Below are positions 27,221-36,163 of a stretch of 64,000 bases of DNA, in pieces (position 1 is the stretch's first letter; every line of letters begins with the position of its first letter). Both the position numbers and the translations under genes were made by a program. Under the pieces are notes generated by a model. The model did not search any database and was not told where the DNA came from. It saw only the letters and a list, made by a program, of their open reading frames with translations. The DNA comes from Neobacillus bataviensis LMG 21833 (GTDB lineage: Bacteria; Bacillota; Bacilli; Bacillales; Cytobacillaceae). Location of the stretch: assembly GCF_000307875.1 (NCBI RefSeq), contig NZ_AJLS01000002.1:1-64000 (forward strand). Direction: 5' to 3'.

Positions 27221-28153
27221 TTAATCTCGTAAGGATCTACCAGTTAGCGTCAGGAACACCGCTTCTAAACTTGGCTTTTCCACATTCAACGATAGAATTT
27301 CAATTCCAGCTTCCGTCAAAAGATTAATCACTCGGCTGACATTATGCTCGCCCTTTTTCCCGATTACTTCCAAGCAGTTATCTTTGATGCTGCATTCGCG
27401 AATACTTGAGACTGATTTAATTTGCTCCACGATTGTGAAGTTAACGGAAGATAATTCAATGACCAATTTTTCCTCGGTCGAAACCAGCGCTGTCAGTTCT
27501 TCCTTTGTCCCCTGAGCAATGACTCTTCCATGATCAACAATGGCAACTCTTGTACAGATTTCTTCGACCTCTTCCATGTAATGGGAGGTATAAATAATGG
27601 TCGAACCCATTTTGTTTAATTCCTTGATGGATTGTAAGATATGATTCCTTGATTGCGGATCGATTCCTACTGTTGGTTCATCCATAATAATGAGCTTTGG
27701 ATGGTGCAAAATGGCACAGGCAATATTCAGTCTTCGTTTCATCCCGCCGGAAAATCCCTTTGGCCGATCCTTCTGTCTATCGGTGAGCCCTGTAAATGAG
27801 AGTGCTTCTTCGATTCTTTCCTTTAAAAGGCTGCCTCTAAGTCCATAAAGCCGTCCGAAGTAATCCAGATTTTCATAGGCCGTTAAGTCTTCAAATATGG
27901 CGATTTCTTGGGGAACGATACCAAGCTCACGTTTTATTTCCATTTCATGCCACTTAGTCTCTTTCCCAAGAAACTTTACTTCGCCGCCATCATACTGAGT
28001 AAGACTTGAGATAATGCTGATGGTCGTTGTTTTTCCAGCTCCATTTGGCCCAAGTAACCCGAAAATTTCTCCTTCGTTTATTGAAAATGTTATATGATCT
28101 AAAGCGAGGAAATCACCATATCGTTTAATGAGATTATTTACTTCTAATAACAT
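27221..28153 (-). CDS. ABC exporter ATP-binding protein (LnrL-like)
   Basis: 310-residue ATPase energising the two adjacent permeases. Walker A LLGPNGAGKTT, Q-loop IVPQEIAIFEDLTAYEN, signature GFSGGMKRRLNIA, Walker B LIIMDEPTVGID and H-loop YTSHYMEE are all intact. The C-terminal 80 residues form the regulatory extension common in drug/antibiotic exporters (DrrA/LnrL type). It is the promoter-proximal gene of the five-gene set. In B. subtilis the order is kinase-regulator-ATPase-permeases; here the two-component genes come last. Confidence 0.93.
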   Translation of the reverse strand: MLLEVNNLIKRYGDFLALDHITFSINEGEIFGLLGPNGAGKTTTISIISSLTQYDGGEVKFLGKETKWHEMEIKRELGIVPQEIAIFEDLTAYENLDYFGRLYGLRGSLLKERIEEALSFTGLTDRQKDRPKGFSGGMKRRLNIACAILHHPKLIIMDEPTVGIDPQSRNHILQSIKELNKMGSTIIYTSHYMEEVEEICTRVAIVDHGRVIAQGTKEELTALVSTEEKLVIELSSVNFTIVEQIKSVSSIRECSIKDNCLEVIGKKGEHNVSRVINLLTEAGIEILSLNVEKPSLEAVFLTLTGRSLRD

Positions 28154-28208
28154 GTTCCCAACTCCCTTTTTCGTTTTTCTACTGTAATCATATTCGAAAT
28201 CACATGGC

Positions 28209-28256
28209 TCTTATAGTGACTGGAAGAATGAGTTCATGTGACAATTGTCATATTTA
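28209..28256 (-). promoter_or_regulatory. Putative response-regulator operator and -10 of the exporter operon
   Basis: A perfect 12-base palindrome TGACAATTGTCA (28239-28250) extends imperfectly to about 18 bases. A -10-like TATAAG lies at 28210-28215 with no good -35, and the dyad centre falls near -40, as expected for a response-regulator-activated promoter. This is inference from position and symmetry. Confidence 0.5.
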
Positions 28257-28263
28257 TAGATGC

Positions 28264-28290
28264 AAAAAAGCACCCCGTGGAGTGCTTTTT
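28264..28290 (-). terminator. Intrinsic terminator after aroD
   Basis: AGCACTCC/GGGGTGCT stem flanked by T6 on the minus strand. Confidence 0.88.
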
Positions 28291-28297
28291 ATGTTAT

Positions 28298-29062
28298 TTA
28301 TAAATTTGAATGTAGAAGATTGATGGATCTTCGAAGTTCTTTCACATCGATTTGACCTGGAGCAGATGCTTGCTTCGCCGCTCCAAACGTGAGGGCTGAG
28401 CCAAATAATTCCCCGGCTAAACGGCTTATAATTCCTTTGCCCCCCATAGACATTGTGATGATTGGTCTGTCAGCGTACTGTTCGTTCATTACGTTGGTTG
28501 CATCTAATAGTGTCAGCACATCTGCTGTAGAAGTTGGCATTACCGCCATTTTCGGTAAATCACCGCCTAATTCCTGAGCTTTCCGTAATCGGGCAATGAT
28601 TTCATCTTTTGATGGTGTTTTTTCAAAATCATGATTAGAAAGAATAACGAATACCCCATGCCCATGGGCAGCTTCTATCAGTCTTTTGATATCCTGTTCA
28701 TCATTAAATAACTCAACATCAATGATATCAACCAACCCGGTTTGAGCAGCAGATTTATTTAATTCTATGTAATATTCACTGCTAATTTCCTTTTCGCCGC
28801 CCTCTTTAGCACTGCGGAATGTAAAGATTAACGGTATGTCAACCAGTATAGCACGGATTTCTGCCGCAGCTTCCTTTACTTTCCCGATAACTTCAACTTG
28901 TTCAAAAAAGTCAATACGCCACTCAACAAGATCTAAATCTAAACTTTTTAGATATGCGGCTTCATCTTTTAATTCTGAAAGGGTGGCACCCACCATTGGA
29001 ACACAAATTTTTGGTGCTCCTTCACCAATTGTCATCCCTCTAACGGTTATTGTTTTTATCAT
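28298..29062 (-). CDS. aroD: 3-Dehydroquinate dehydratase, type I
   Basis: Third step of the shikimate pathway by a Schiff-base mechanism. LVEWRIDFFE is the conserved early strand, ILSNHDFEKTPS holds the catalytic His (the SYHDF-type motif), and LPKMAVMPTS the Schiff-base Lys; SMGGKGIISR is the phosphate-end motif. 254 residues is normal. aroK ends three bases upstream of its start, so the two shikimate genes are coupled. Confidence 0.96.
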   Translation of the reverse strand: MIKTITVRGMTIGEGAPKICVPMVGATLSELKDEAAYLKSLDLDLVEWRIDFFEQVEVIGKVKEAAAEIRAILVDIPLIFTFRSAKEGGEKEISSEYYIELNKSAAQTGLVDIIDVELFNDEQDIKRLIEAAHGHGVFVILSNHDFEKTPSKDEIIARLRKAQELGGDLPKMAVMPTSTADVLTLLDATNVMNEQYADRPIITMSMGGKGIISRLAGELFGSALTFGAAKQASAPGQIDVKELRRSINLLHSNL

Positions 29063-29065
29063 ATT

Positions 29066-29581
29066 TCACACCTTCTCATTTACAGCATGTATGATCAAAT
29101 CAGTAATTTCTTCGGGATCTTGGTCATCCGTATTCACTTTCAAATGATGTTTCGCATACACTTCCTGCCTTTTATAAAAAAGCTCTTCCATTTCTGATAA
29201 TGACTTTCCTTTCAGCACTGGGCGACTGTCAATAATAAGGTTGAGCCGCTCTTTCCATTTATCAAAAGACAAATCTAGTAAAATAACAAAACTTGATGAC
29301 AAGCAAACCTTCCTAATATCTTCTTGTAAAAAAGCCCCGCCGCCTAAAGATAAAACCTTTCCTTTCTGTTCGCAAAGACTAGTGATTACACTTTTTTCTT
29401 TATCTCGAAAAGCCATTTCTCCAATCTTTTCGAAAATATCCGAAACCTTCATTGCATATTCTTTTTCTATTTCTTCATCAATATCAATAAATTCACGACC
29501 CAGTTTTTCAGCAACCATCCTGCCGATTGTCGTTTTACCGACACCCATAAATCCTATAAAAACAATGCTTTTATTAGTCAA
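29066..29581 (-). CDS. aroK: Shikimate kinase
   Basis: Phosphorylates shikimate with ATP. P-loop FMGVGKTTIGR at residues 11-21, shikimate-binding FIDIDEEIEKE and LSLGGGAF, and the lid Arg in IDSRPVLKG are visible. 171 residues is typical. It starts with TTG 29579-29581 behind GGGGGAT. It forms a two-gene unit with aroD, with convergent/divergent genes on both sides. Confidence 0.94.
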   Translation of the reverse strand: MTNKSIVFIGFMGVGKTTIGRMVAEKLGREFIDIDEEIEKEYAMKVSDIFEKIGEMAFRDKEKSVITSLCEQKGKVLSLGGGAFLQEDIRKVCLSSSFVILLDLSFDKWKERLNLIIDSRPVLKGKSLSEMEELFYKRQEVYAKHHLKVNTDDQDPEEITDLIIHAVNEKV

Positions 29582-29759
29582 ACTTTTCGATCCCCCTATA
29601 AAGATAAATTAAGAAATTTCAGTTTTTTGATTGGGATTATTATAGCCCAAAATCGCTTTTAAAAACAACAGCCACTTTAAGTGGTTATTATAGGATAAGC
29701 TAGATTTTGATTGATATAATAACAATGTTAAACAAAATTCAATATAGGGGGAAACAAGA

Positions 29760-30206
29760 ATGTCACTACGATTTAATTATAGATCTGCCAACGAACCGGC
29801 CTTTCAAGCAATGTTGAAAATAGAAACATTTGCCTCAAAGAGCGGACTGGACAAAAGGCTGTATGAATTCATAAAAATACGTGCTTCTCAAATCAATGGC
29901 TGTGCCTATTGTTTGGATATGCACACAAAAGATTTGCGGGCAATGGGCGAAACTGAACAACGAATCCATTTAATTAGTGTTTGGCGTGAGTCCGGTGATT
30001 TTTTTACCGACGAAGAAAAAGCTGTGCTTGAGCTAACCGAGGCCGTAACGGAAATCTCTAAAGCTGGTGTATCGAAAGAATTATATGAAAAGGTTCGTAC
30101 ATATTTTGATGAAAAACAATATGTTGATATTATCATGGCAATAAATGTTATAAACAATTGGAACAGGCTGGCCATTTCCACAGGAATGTACCCGGAATGC
30201 TTCTAA
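29760..30206 (+). CDS. AhpD-like carboxymuconolactone decarboxylase family protein
   Basis: 148-residue all-helical protein of the AhpD/CMD superfamily, often acting as peroxidase or thiol-disulfide reductant. The redox motif is QINGCAYCLDMHTK: Cys48, Cys51 and His55 in C-x2-C-x3-H spacing, following an Arg. AGGGGGAAA lies upstream of ATG 29760. It is a single-gene unit bounded downstream by a strong bidirectional terminator. Substrate unknown. Confidence 0.9.
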   Translation: MSLRFNYRSANEPAFQAMLKIETFASKSGLDKRLYEFIKIRASQINGCAYCLDMHTKDLRAMGETEQRIHLISVWRESGDFFTDEEKAVLELTEAVTEISKAGVSKELYEKVRTYFDEKQYVDIIMAINVINNWNRLAISTGMYPECF

Positions 30207-30209
30207 TAT

Positions 30210-30244
30210 AAAAACTAGGCGGTGACTGCCACCGCCTAGTTTTT
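30210..30244. terminator. Bidirectional terminator between the AhpD-like gene and the peptide transporter
   Basis: 15-base stem AAAAACTAGGCGGTG/CACCGCCTAGTTTTT with a 4-base loop, working for both convergent units; it includes the last codons of the permease gene at 30236. Confidence 0.93.
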
Positions 30245-31135
30245 CATTTTCGGATCCAGTACATCACGGAGTCCATCTCCCATAAGGTTAAATCCAAGTA
30301 CAGTTAGCATAATAGCCATCCCCGGAAAAAATAATGTCCAAGGGGCATTCGTAATGTAATTTTTCGAATCAGCGAGCATTTTCCCCCATTCCGGTGTTGG
30401 CGGCTGAGCACCTAAGCCGAGAAAGCCTAAAGCAGCTGCTTCGATAATAGCAGTGGCAATTGCCAATGTTGCTTGGACAATTACCGGAGAAATACTGTTC
30501 GGCAGAATGTGTCTTAAGAGTATTCTTGTATCCTTCATTCCAACAGCTCTAGCAGCCATGATATATTCCTCTTGTTTCACACTTAAAACCTTTGATCTGA
30601 CAAGCCTCCCGAAATTCGGAATGTTGATAACCGCGATAGCAATAAGGGCATTTTTTAATGAAGGGCCTAGAATTGCAACAACCGCAATCGCTAAAAGAAT
30701 ACTTGGAAAGGCAAGCATAACATCAAAGACGCGGGAAATAATCGCGTCAACCCAGCGGCCATAATAACCGGCCACTATACCAAGTAATGTTCCAAAAACA
30801 ACAGACCCTAACACCGAAAAAAATCCGACCCATAAAGAAATTCTCGCTCCGTAGATTACACGAGAAAAAATATCACGGCCAAAATCATCGGTTCCGAACC
30901 AATGCTTACTTGAGGGCGCCTGCATCCGATCTGCCAATACCTGTTCTTTAAAGCCATATGGTGCAATCAAAGGGGCGATAATGGCTATAATGATAAAAAA
31001 TAAAACTATACATAATCCAGCTAGTGCTAAGCGATTTTTATAAAAGGATTGCCATGCCTCTTTCCATGGAGGTACTAGCTTTTCCTCGGCAGGTACAGCT
31101 GAGATGTCTGCTGTGTTTTTTGCTAATTCTACCAC
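30236..31135 (-). CDS. Oligopeptide ABC transporter permease, OppC/AppC type
   Basis: 299-residue inner membrane subunit of a peptide importer. A cytoplasmic N-terminus is followed by a first helix (LAGLCIVLFFIIIAIIAPLIAP), the OppC-type linker HWFGTDDFGRDIFSRVIYGAR, and five further helices. The EAA coupling motif is AARAVGMKDTRILLRHILPN. It starts at GTG 31133-31135, seven bases after GAGGGG. Last gene of the operon ordered ATPase-ATPase-binding protein-permease-permease, the appDFABC order. Confidence 0.93.
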   Translation of the reverse strand: MVELAKNTADISAVPAEEKLVPPWKEAWQSFYKNRLALAGLCIVLFFIIIAIIAPLIAPYGFKEQVLADRMQAPSSKHWFGTDDFGRDIFSRVIYGARISLWVGFFSVLGSVVFGTLLGIVAGYYGRWVDAIISRVFDVMLAFPSILLAIAVVAILGPSLKNALIAIAVINIPNFGRLVRSKVLSVKQEEYIMAARAVGMKDTRILLRHILPNSISPVIVQATLAIATAIIEAAALGFLGLGAQPPTPEWGKMLADSKNYITNAPWTLFFPGMAIMLTVLGFNLMGDGLRDVLDPKMKN

Positions 31136-31149
31136 ACATGATCCCCTCC

Positions 31150-32157
31150 TTATTTTGTAAATTTAATTCTCGGATCCACTATGACATATAATAAGTCAAC
31201 AATTAGATTGATAAATACGAAGATGGCCGCAATGATTAAAATTCCAGACTGAATGACGGGATAATCACGATAGCCAATGGCGTCGTATAAGTAGCGGCCA
31301 ATGCCCGGCCAGCTAAAGATGGTTTCTGTTAGGATGGCTCCTCCTAAAAGCAGCCCAGTCTGCAGTCCAATAACCGTGAGCACAGGAATAATAGCATTTT
31401 TAAGTGAATGCTTGTACACCACCCAAAACATTCTTAAACCTTTAGCTCTAGCAGTACGAATGTAATCAGATTTCATTACCTCAAGCATCGTTGCCCGCGT
31501 CATCCTTGCGATAATCGCCATCGGGATAGTGGCAAGAGCAATACTCGGTAAAATAAGATGCTTTATAACCGTAATAAATTGATTAAAATTGCCTTGTAGT
31601 AAGGTATCTATCATATAGAGATTGGTTATTGCTGTGATTGGATCCCTGACATCCTCTCTTCCCGTTGTCGGAAGCCAGCCTAATTCAATGGAAAAAGCCC
31701 ATTGTTCCATTAAACCCAGCCAAAAAATCGGAAGTGATACACCAATTAAAGCAAGAACCATTGCAACATAGTCAAACCATGAATTTGAAAACCACGCGCT
31801 AATAATCCCGGCATTGACGCCAATGACAATGGCGATAATCATGGCAACAACGGTTAATTCCAACGTGGCGGCCAAGTAAGGCCATATTTCTCCATTAATC
31901 GGTAACCTGGTCTCCAGTGAAACACCTAAATCACCGTGCAATAAGGATTTTATATAATCGAAATACTGTATGTACCAAGGCCTGTCCAATCCCAGCTGTG
32001 CTGTTAAATTGGCGACTGCTTCCTTTGTTGCTCTTTGCCCAAGAATAACTTGTGCCGGATTCCCCGGAATCGCATGAATAATAGCAAAAACAACAAGGGT
32101 CATCCCGATTAATACTGGAATTAAGGCAAGTAATCGCCGGAATGTATACGTTAACAT
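31150..32157 (-). CDS. Oligopeptide ABC transporter permease, OppB/AppB type
   Basis: 335-residue permease partner of the OppC-type gene 14 bases downstream. YTFRRLLALIPVLIGMTLVVF is the first helix; PGNPAQVILGQRAT is the usual external loop; the EAA motif is TARAKGLRMFWVVYKHSLKN. I chose ATG 32155-32157 because AAGAGGTG then lies six bases upstream; in-frame ATG 32163 and GTG 32166 overlap that site. A hairpin separates it from the binding-protein gene. Confidence 0.93.
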   Translation of the reverse strand: MLTYTFRRLLALIPVLIGMTLVVFAIIHAIPGNPAQVILGQRATKEAVANLTAQLGLDRPWYIQYFDYIKSLLHGDLGVSLETRLPINGEIWPYLAATLELTVVAMIIAIVIGVNAGIISAWFSNSWFDYVAMVLALIGVSLPIFWLGLMEQWAFSIELGWLPTTGREDVRDPITAITNLYMIDTLLQGNFNQFITVIKHLILPSIALATIPMAIIARMTRATMLEVMKSDYIRTARAKGLRMFWVVYKHSLKNAIIPVLTVIGLQTGLLLGGAILTETIFSWPGIGRYLYDAIGYRDYPVIQSGILIIAAIFVFINLIVDLLYVIVDPRIKFTK

Positions 32158-32250
32158 AACCATCACCTCTTTTTGAAAAAATACGAAAATAGAACCTCTC
32201 TACTTCGATGCTCCCCCCAGATTTCAGGCATAAACATCTCAGTAGTTAAG

Positions 32251-32281
32251 AAAAGGGGAGGCAATGCTCCCTCCCCTTTTC
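32251..32281 (-). terminator. Hairpin between binding-protein and permease genes
   Basis: AAAAGGGGAGG/CCTCCCCTTTT perfect 11-base stem inside the operon; likely a partial terminator or mRNA stabiliser raising binding-protein output. Confidence 0.85.
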
Positions 32282-32289
32282 TACAATTA

Positions 32290-33906
32290 CTATTTAAATT
32301 CCACTTTGCTTAAGCATTCTGAACCAGTTGGATGCGGGATGTAATTTTGTACATCTTTGGATGCAGCTAATAATGGTGTTGAGTGTACAAGCGGTACCCA
32401 TGGAGCATCTTCATGGATGATTTCTTGAGCCTTTTTATAAAGCTCGTTCCGTTTTGCTTGATCTGTTTCTGTTTGCGCCTCAATTAAGATATCATGCAGC
32501 TCGTCGTTGCTGTAGTAAGCGTAGTTATTGCTGCCAATGGCGTCTTTATCAAGCAACGTGTAAATGAAGTTATCAGGGTCACCATTGTCACCTGTCCAGC
32601 CAAGCATAAAGGCATCGAACTCTCCTTTTGTTGCTTTTTCTAAATAAGTTGCCCAGTCCACTGATTTGATTTCTGCCGTTACGCCAATTTTGCTTAAGCT
32701 TTCTTGGATTACTTCAGCAACCTTTTGTGCTTCAGGCATATATGGACGAGCTACAGGCATTGCCCATAAATCCATTTTAAAGCCTTTTTCATAACCTGCT
32801 TCCTTCAATAGCGCTTTTGCCTTTTCTAAATCATACGGATACGCTTGAATGGCATCGTTATAGCCTTCAATGGAAGGAGGCATTGGGTTTTTAGCTGGAA
32901 GTGCTTTGCCGCCATAGAACGCATCAATGATGGCCTTCTTATCAATGGCATAGTTAATGGCTTGACGAACAAGTTTATTATCAAATGGTTTATGTGTATT
33001 CGTTAATCCAATATACCCAACGTTCATTGACGGACGTTCAATAATTTGCAGTTTGTCGTTAGACTTAACTGTAGCTTCATCAGAATTATTCAACCCGTCC
33101 ATTACATCGATTTCACCTTTTGAAAGGGCGTTAAGACGAGCAGCATTTTCCGGAATAACGCGGAAGATGATCTTGTTTAACTTTGGTAAACCTTTTTGCC
33201 AGTAATCTGAATTCTTTTCAACGGTAATACGGTCTTTCTTTTTCCATTCAACAAATTTAAATGGACCAGTTCCAACTGGATGGCTTCTGAAATCATCGCC
33301 CCACTTTTTAACAGCTTCAGGGCTGGCAATTCCAAATGGAGACATTGCTAGGTTTTTCAAGAATGGAGCCTGAGGGCGTTTCAAGATGAACTGAACTGTG
33401 TTCGCATCAACAGCTTTCACTTCTTTAATGACATGCCCCTCATCTGCTTTATAGCCGCCAAACATCGTATAATAAGGGAATTTCTCTTCATCGCCATTCA
33501 TCCAGCGCTCGAAGTTAAAGACAACGGCATCTGCATTGAAATCAGTGCCGTCATGGAATTTCACTCCTTGACGCAGGTGGAAAGTGTAAGTTAATCCATC
33601 CTCAGAAGCCTCCCATTTTTCAGCAAGCCCCGGTTGGACAGTAGTATCCTTCTCCCCATATTCAAGCAATGTTTCAAAAATATTTTCGGTTACTTTAAAT
33701 GCTTCTCCCTCAGTTGTAGTGATTGGATCCAAGGAAGTGGAATCTCCACCGCGGCCATACACAAGTGTATCCTTTTTAGAACCATTGCTTGTGGCTGGTT
33801 CTTTTTTGCCGTCAGATTCGCTGTTGGTTTTGCTGTTACAGCCAACTAAAAACATGCTGATGGCTAATAAAGAAATCAACAGCAGTGTAAATGACTTTTT
33901 CTTCAT
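32290..33906 (-). CDS. Peptide-binding lipoprotein (SBP family 5) of the ABC transporter
   Basis: 538-residue extracellular, lipid-anchored receptor. Signal peptide KKKSFTLLLISLLAISMFLVGC with lipobox LVGC (lipidated Cys23), then a Ser/Lys-rich linker. The family-5 signature appears in AEKWEASEDGLTYTFHLRQGVKFHDG, and VGTGPFKF and AINYAIDK are typical dipeptide/oligopeptide receptor segments. It lies between ATPase and permease genes as AppA does in appDFABC; the sequence itself is also DppA/HbpA-like, so whether it prefers di- or oligopeptides is open. Confidence 0.93.
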   Translation of the reverse strand: MKKKSFTLLLISLLAISMFLVGCNSKTNSESDGKKEPATSNGSKKDTLVYGRGGDSTSLDPITTTEGEAFKVTENIFETLLEYGEKDTTVQPGLAEKWEASEDGLTYTFHLRQGVKFHDGTDFNADAVVFNFERWMNGDEEKFPYYTMFGGYKADEGHVIKEVKAVDANTVQFILKRPQAPFLKNLAMSPFGIASPEAVKKWGDDFRSHPVGTGPFKFVEWKKKDRITVEKNSDYWQKGLPKLNKIIFRVIPENAARLNALSKGEIDVMDGLNNSDEATVKSNDKLQIIERPSMNVGYIGLTNTHKPFDNKLVRQAINYAIDKKAIIDAFYGGKALPAKNPMPPSIEGYNDAIQAYPYDLEKAKALLKEAGYEKGFKMDLWAMPVARPYMPEAQKVAEVIQESLSKIGVTAEIKSVDWATYLEKATKGEFDAFMLGWTGDNGDPDNFIYTLLDKDAIGSNNYAYYSNDELHDILIEAQTETDQAKRNELYKKAQEIIHEDAPWVPLVHSTPLLAASKDVQNYIPHPTGSECLSKVEFK

Positions 33907-33954
33907 AAGCTTTTTTCCCCCTAATTATTTGTTTTTTATCATAAATGTCGCATA

Positions 33955-34923
33955 TCATTTGTTATATAAGTGACATGCCACAAAATGACCATTGTCTGCG
34001 TGTTCCGCAGGTCTAGCCGTTTTGCAAATATCCATTACCTGTCCGCATCTTGTGTGGAAGGCACAGCCTGAAGGAGGATTTGCCGGACTAGGCAATTCCC
34101 CTTCTATTAATATCGTTTTCTTTTTTAAATCAGGATCTGGCACCGGTACAGCTGAAAGAAGTGCCTTCGTATACGGATGCTGTGGATTTTCGTAAAGTTC
34201 TTCACTATCAGCTAATTCTATTAATCTGCCTAAATACATCACCCCGACACGATCACTGATATGACGAACCACACCTAAATCATGGGCGATAAATATGTAC
34301 GTAAGCTGGAACTCCGTTTGAATATCCTTCATAAGGTTAAGAACCTGCGCCTGAATGGAAACGTCAAGGGCGGATACTGGTTCATCGGCAATAATTAGCT
34401 TTGGTTTTGTCATCAATGCTTTGGCAATTCCAATCCGCTGGCGCTGCCCGCCGCTGAATTGGTGTGGATAACGCTTCGCATGGTAGCTGCTAAGCCCTAC
34501 TACCTCAAGCATTTCCCTTACTTGCTTCCGACGTTCCTCTTTCGTTCCGATTCCATGAACAATCAGAGGTTCTTCTAAAATTTGCTCAATCGAATGCCTT
34601 GGGTTTAAGGAAGCATAGGGATCCTGGAAAACCATTTGAATATCCCGGCGTGTTTTCCGTAATTCTGACTTTGACATGCTAGTAATCTCTTTATCTTCAA
34701 AAAGTATTCTTCCATCACTTGCCTCAATCAAGCGCATGAGTAATCGGCCAGTCGTGGACTTCCCGCAACCGCTTTCACCGACAATCCCAAGTGTCTCTCC
34801 TTTTGTCACATAAAAAGAAACATCATCAACCGCCTTGACCTCACCTTGTTTCCGTCCAAGAAGTCCTCCATTAATTGGAAAGTACTTTTTCAGACCATTT
34901 ACTTCAAGAAGTAACTCCGACAT
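33955..34923 (-). CDS. Peptide ABC transporter ATP-binding protein, OppF/AppF type
   Basis: 322-residue ATPase. Walker A GESGCGKSTTG, signature FSGGQRQRIGIAKAL, Walker B LIIADEPVSALD, H-loop IAHDLG, and the C-terminal oligopeptide-family extension GCAFHTRCGQVMDIC with a Cys cluster that may hold an Fe-S site in this family. ATG 34921-34923 has GGGGAG eight bases upstream; GTG 34932 is too close. It overlaps the preceding ATPase gene by 20 bases. Confidence 0.93.
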   Translation of the reverse strand: MSELLLEVNGLKKYFPINGGLLGRKQGEVKAVDDVSFYVTKGETLGIVGESGCGKSTTGRLLMRLIEASDGRILFEDKEITSMSKSELRKTRRDIQMVFQDPYASLNPRHSIEQILEEPLIVHGIGTKEERRKQVREMLEVVGLSSYHAKRYPHQFSGGQRQRIGIAKALMTKPKLIIADEPVSALDVSIQAQVLNLMKDIQTEFQLTYIFIAHDLGVVRHISDRVGVMYLGRLIELADSEELYENPQHPYTKALLSAVPVPDPDLKKKTILIEGELPSPANPPSGCAFHTRCGQVMDICKTARPAEHADNGHFVACHLYNK

Positions 34924-35917
34924 GTTTGTCACTCCCCTCCTTCAAAGTATGTAAGAAACAACGCACTTCATGTCCGTCTTTTTCCATTTTAAATAATTCT
35001 GGTGCTTCTTCATGGCATTGTCCAAATACTTCAGCACATCTGGCTGCGAACCTGCATCCCTTTAGAACCGTGCCAGGAGCAGGAACAGTTCCTGGAATAC
35101 TATAGAGCCTGTCTTTCTTTCCTCTTAAGTCTGGGACGGATTTCAATAGTCCTTTTGTATATGGATGCTGTGGGTCTTTGAGGATTTTCCTTACGTCGCC
35201 CTGTTCAACGATTTGGCCGGAATACATCACAATCACCCGCTCACAAATTTCCGCCACAACACCTAAATCGTGAGTAATCAGAATGATCGATGTGTTTGTT
35301 TTTTGATTTAAATCCTTCATTAGAGCAAGAATTTGTGCTTGGATTGTGACATCGAGAGCCGTCGTGGGCTCATCCGCAATCAGCACTTTCGGATTGCAGG
35401 CCATTGCCATTGCAATCATTACCCGCTGTCTCATCCCGCCCGAGAGCTGGTGGGGATGGTCTTTAAGAATTCCTTCAGCCCTTGGAATGCCTACAAGCTT
35501 TAGCAATTCGATACTGCGTACCTTTGCTTGTGATTTATTGAGGCCGGTATGTAACTGAATAGCTTCCATAAGCTGGTTGCCAATTGTAAACAAAGGATTT
35601 AGCGAGGTCATCGGTTCCTGGAAAATCATTGAAATCTGATTTCCGCGGATTTTTCGCCATTCCTTTTCAGAAATATTTTTCAGGTCTGTGCCTTCAAAAA
35701 TAATTTCCCCATGCTCAATTCTTCCAGGAGGGGACGGAATAAGTCCCATTGTGGCTAATGACGTCACACTTTTGCCACTACCGGATTCACCGACAATCCC
35801 CAAGATTTCTCCCTCTTTCAATTCAAAATTAATCCCATCTACTGCAGCGACAAATTTCTTACCTGATTGGAATGAGACCTTTAAGTCTTTTATGTGAAGA
35901 ATAGGGTCTTTATTCAC
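34904..35917 (-). CDS. Peptide ABC transporter ATP-binding protein, OppD/AppD type
   Basis: 337-residue first gene of the peptide import operon. Walker A GESGSGKSVTS, signature LSGGMRQRVMIAMAMA, Walker B VLIADEPTTALD, H-loop ITHDLG and the C-terminal GCRFAARCAEVFGQC cluster are intact. It starts at GTG 35915-35917 after AGGTG. The order D-F-A-B-C continues on the same strand to 30236. A TATAAT-like box lies near 35968-35973 without a convincing -35. Confidence 0.93.
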   Translation of the reverse strand: MNKDPILHIKDLKVSFQSGKKFVAAVDGINFELKEGEILGIVGESGSGKSVTSLATMGLIPSPPGRIEHGEIIFEGTDLKNISEKEWRKIRGNQISMIFQEPMTSLNPLFTIGNQLMEAIQLHTGLNKSQAKVRSIELLKLVGIPRAEGILKDHPHQLSGGMRQRVMIAMAMACNPKVLIADEPTTALDVTIQAQILALMKDLNQKTNTSIILITHDLGVVAEICERVIVMYSGQIVEQGDVRKILKDPQHPYTKGLLKSVPDLRGKKDRLYSIPGTVPAPGTVLKGCRFAARCAEVFGQCHEEAPELFKMEKDGHEVRCFLHTLKEGSDKHVGVTS

Positions 35918-36043
35918 TTTTACACCTACTTTATGTATTCTATTAAGCTAACACTTTTAAAATTATTATACTACTCTTATGAATATTAAGACTATTATGA
36001 CATACATGATATAGGGGAATTTGTCGAAATTTGACTGTAGAAC

Positions 36044-36092
36044 AAAAAAATACCTGACATGATTCGTGTTTTATCAAGAATCGTGTCAGGCA
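36044..36092 (-). terminator. Intrinsic terminator after the MerR-family gene
   Basis: CCTGACA(C/T)GATTC arms pair almost perfectly around a 12-base loop and lead into TATTTTTTT on the minus strand. The TGCCTGACAC core recalls the dispersed repeat at 37019-37083. Confidence 0.85.
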
Positions 36093-36163
36093 TTGATTTT
36101 TCGATGATGTTAGTGATTCATCAAAATCCATTTTTTAGCTATTATTTTATACCTTTAATAAGG

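Noticed and set aside
24987-28153. BceAB-type bacitracin transporter
   Set aside because: There are two medium-size ABC-2 permeases instead of one ten-helix permease with a large loop, and the response regulator is NarL-type, not OmpR-type.
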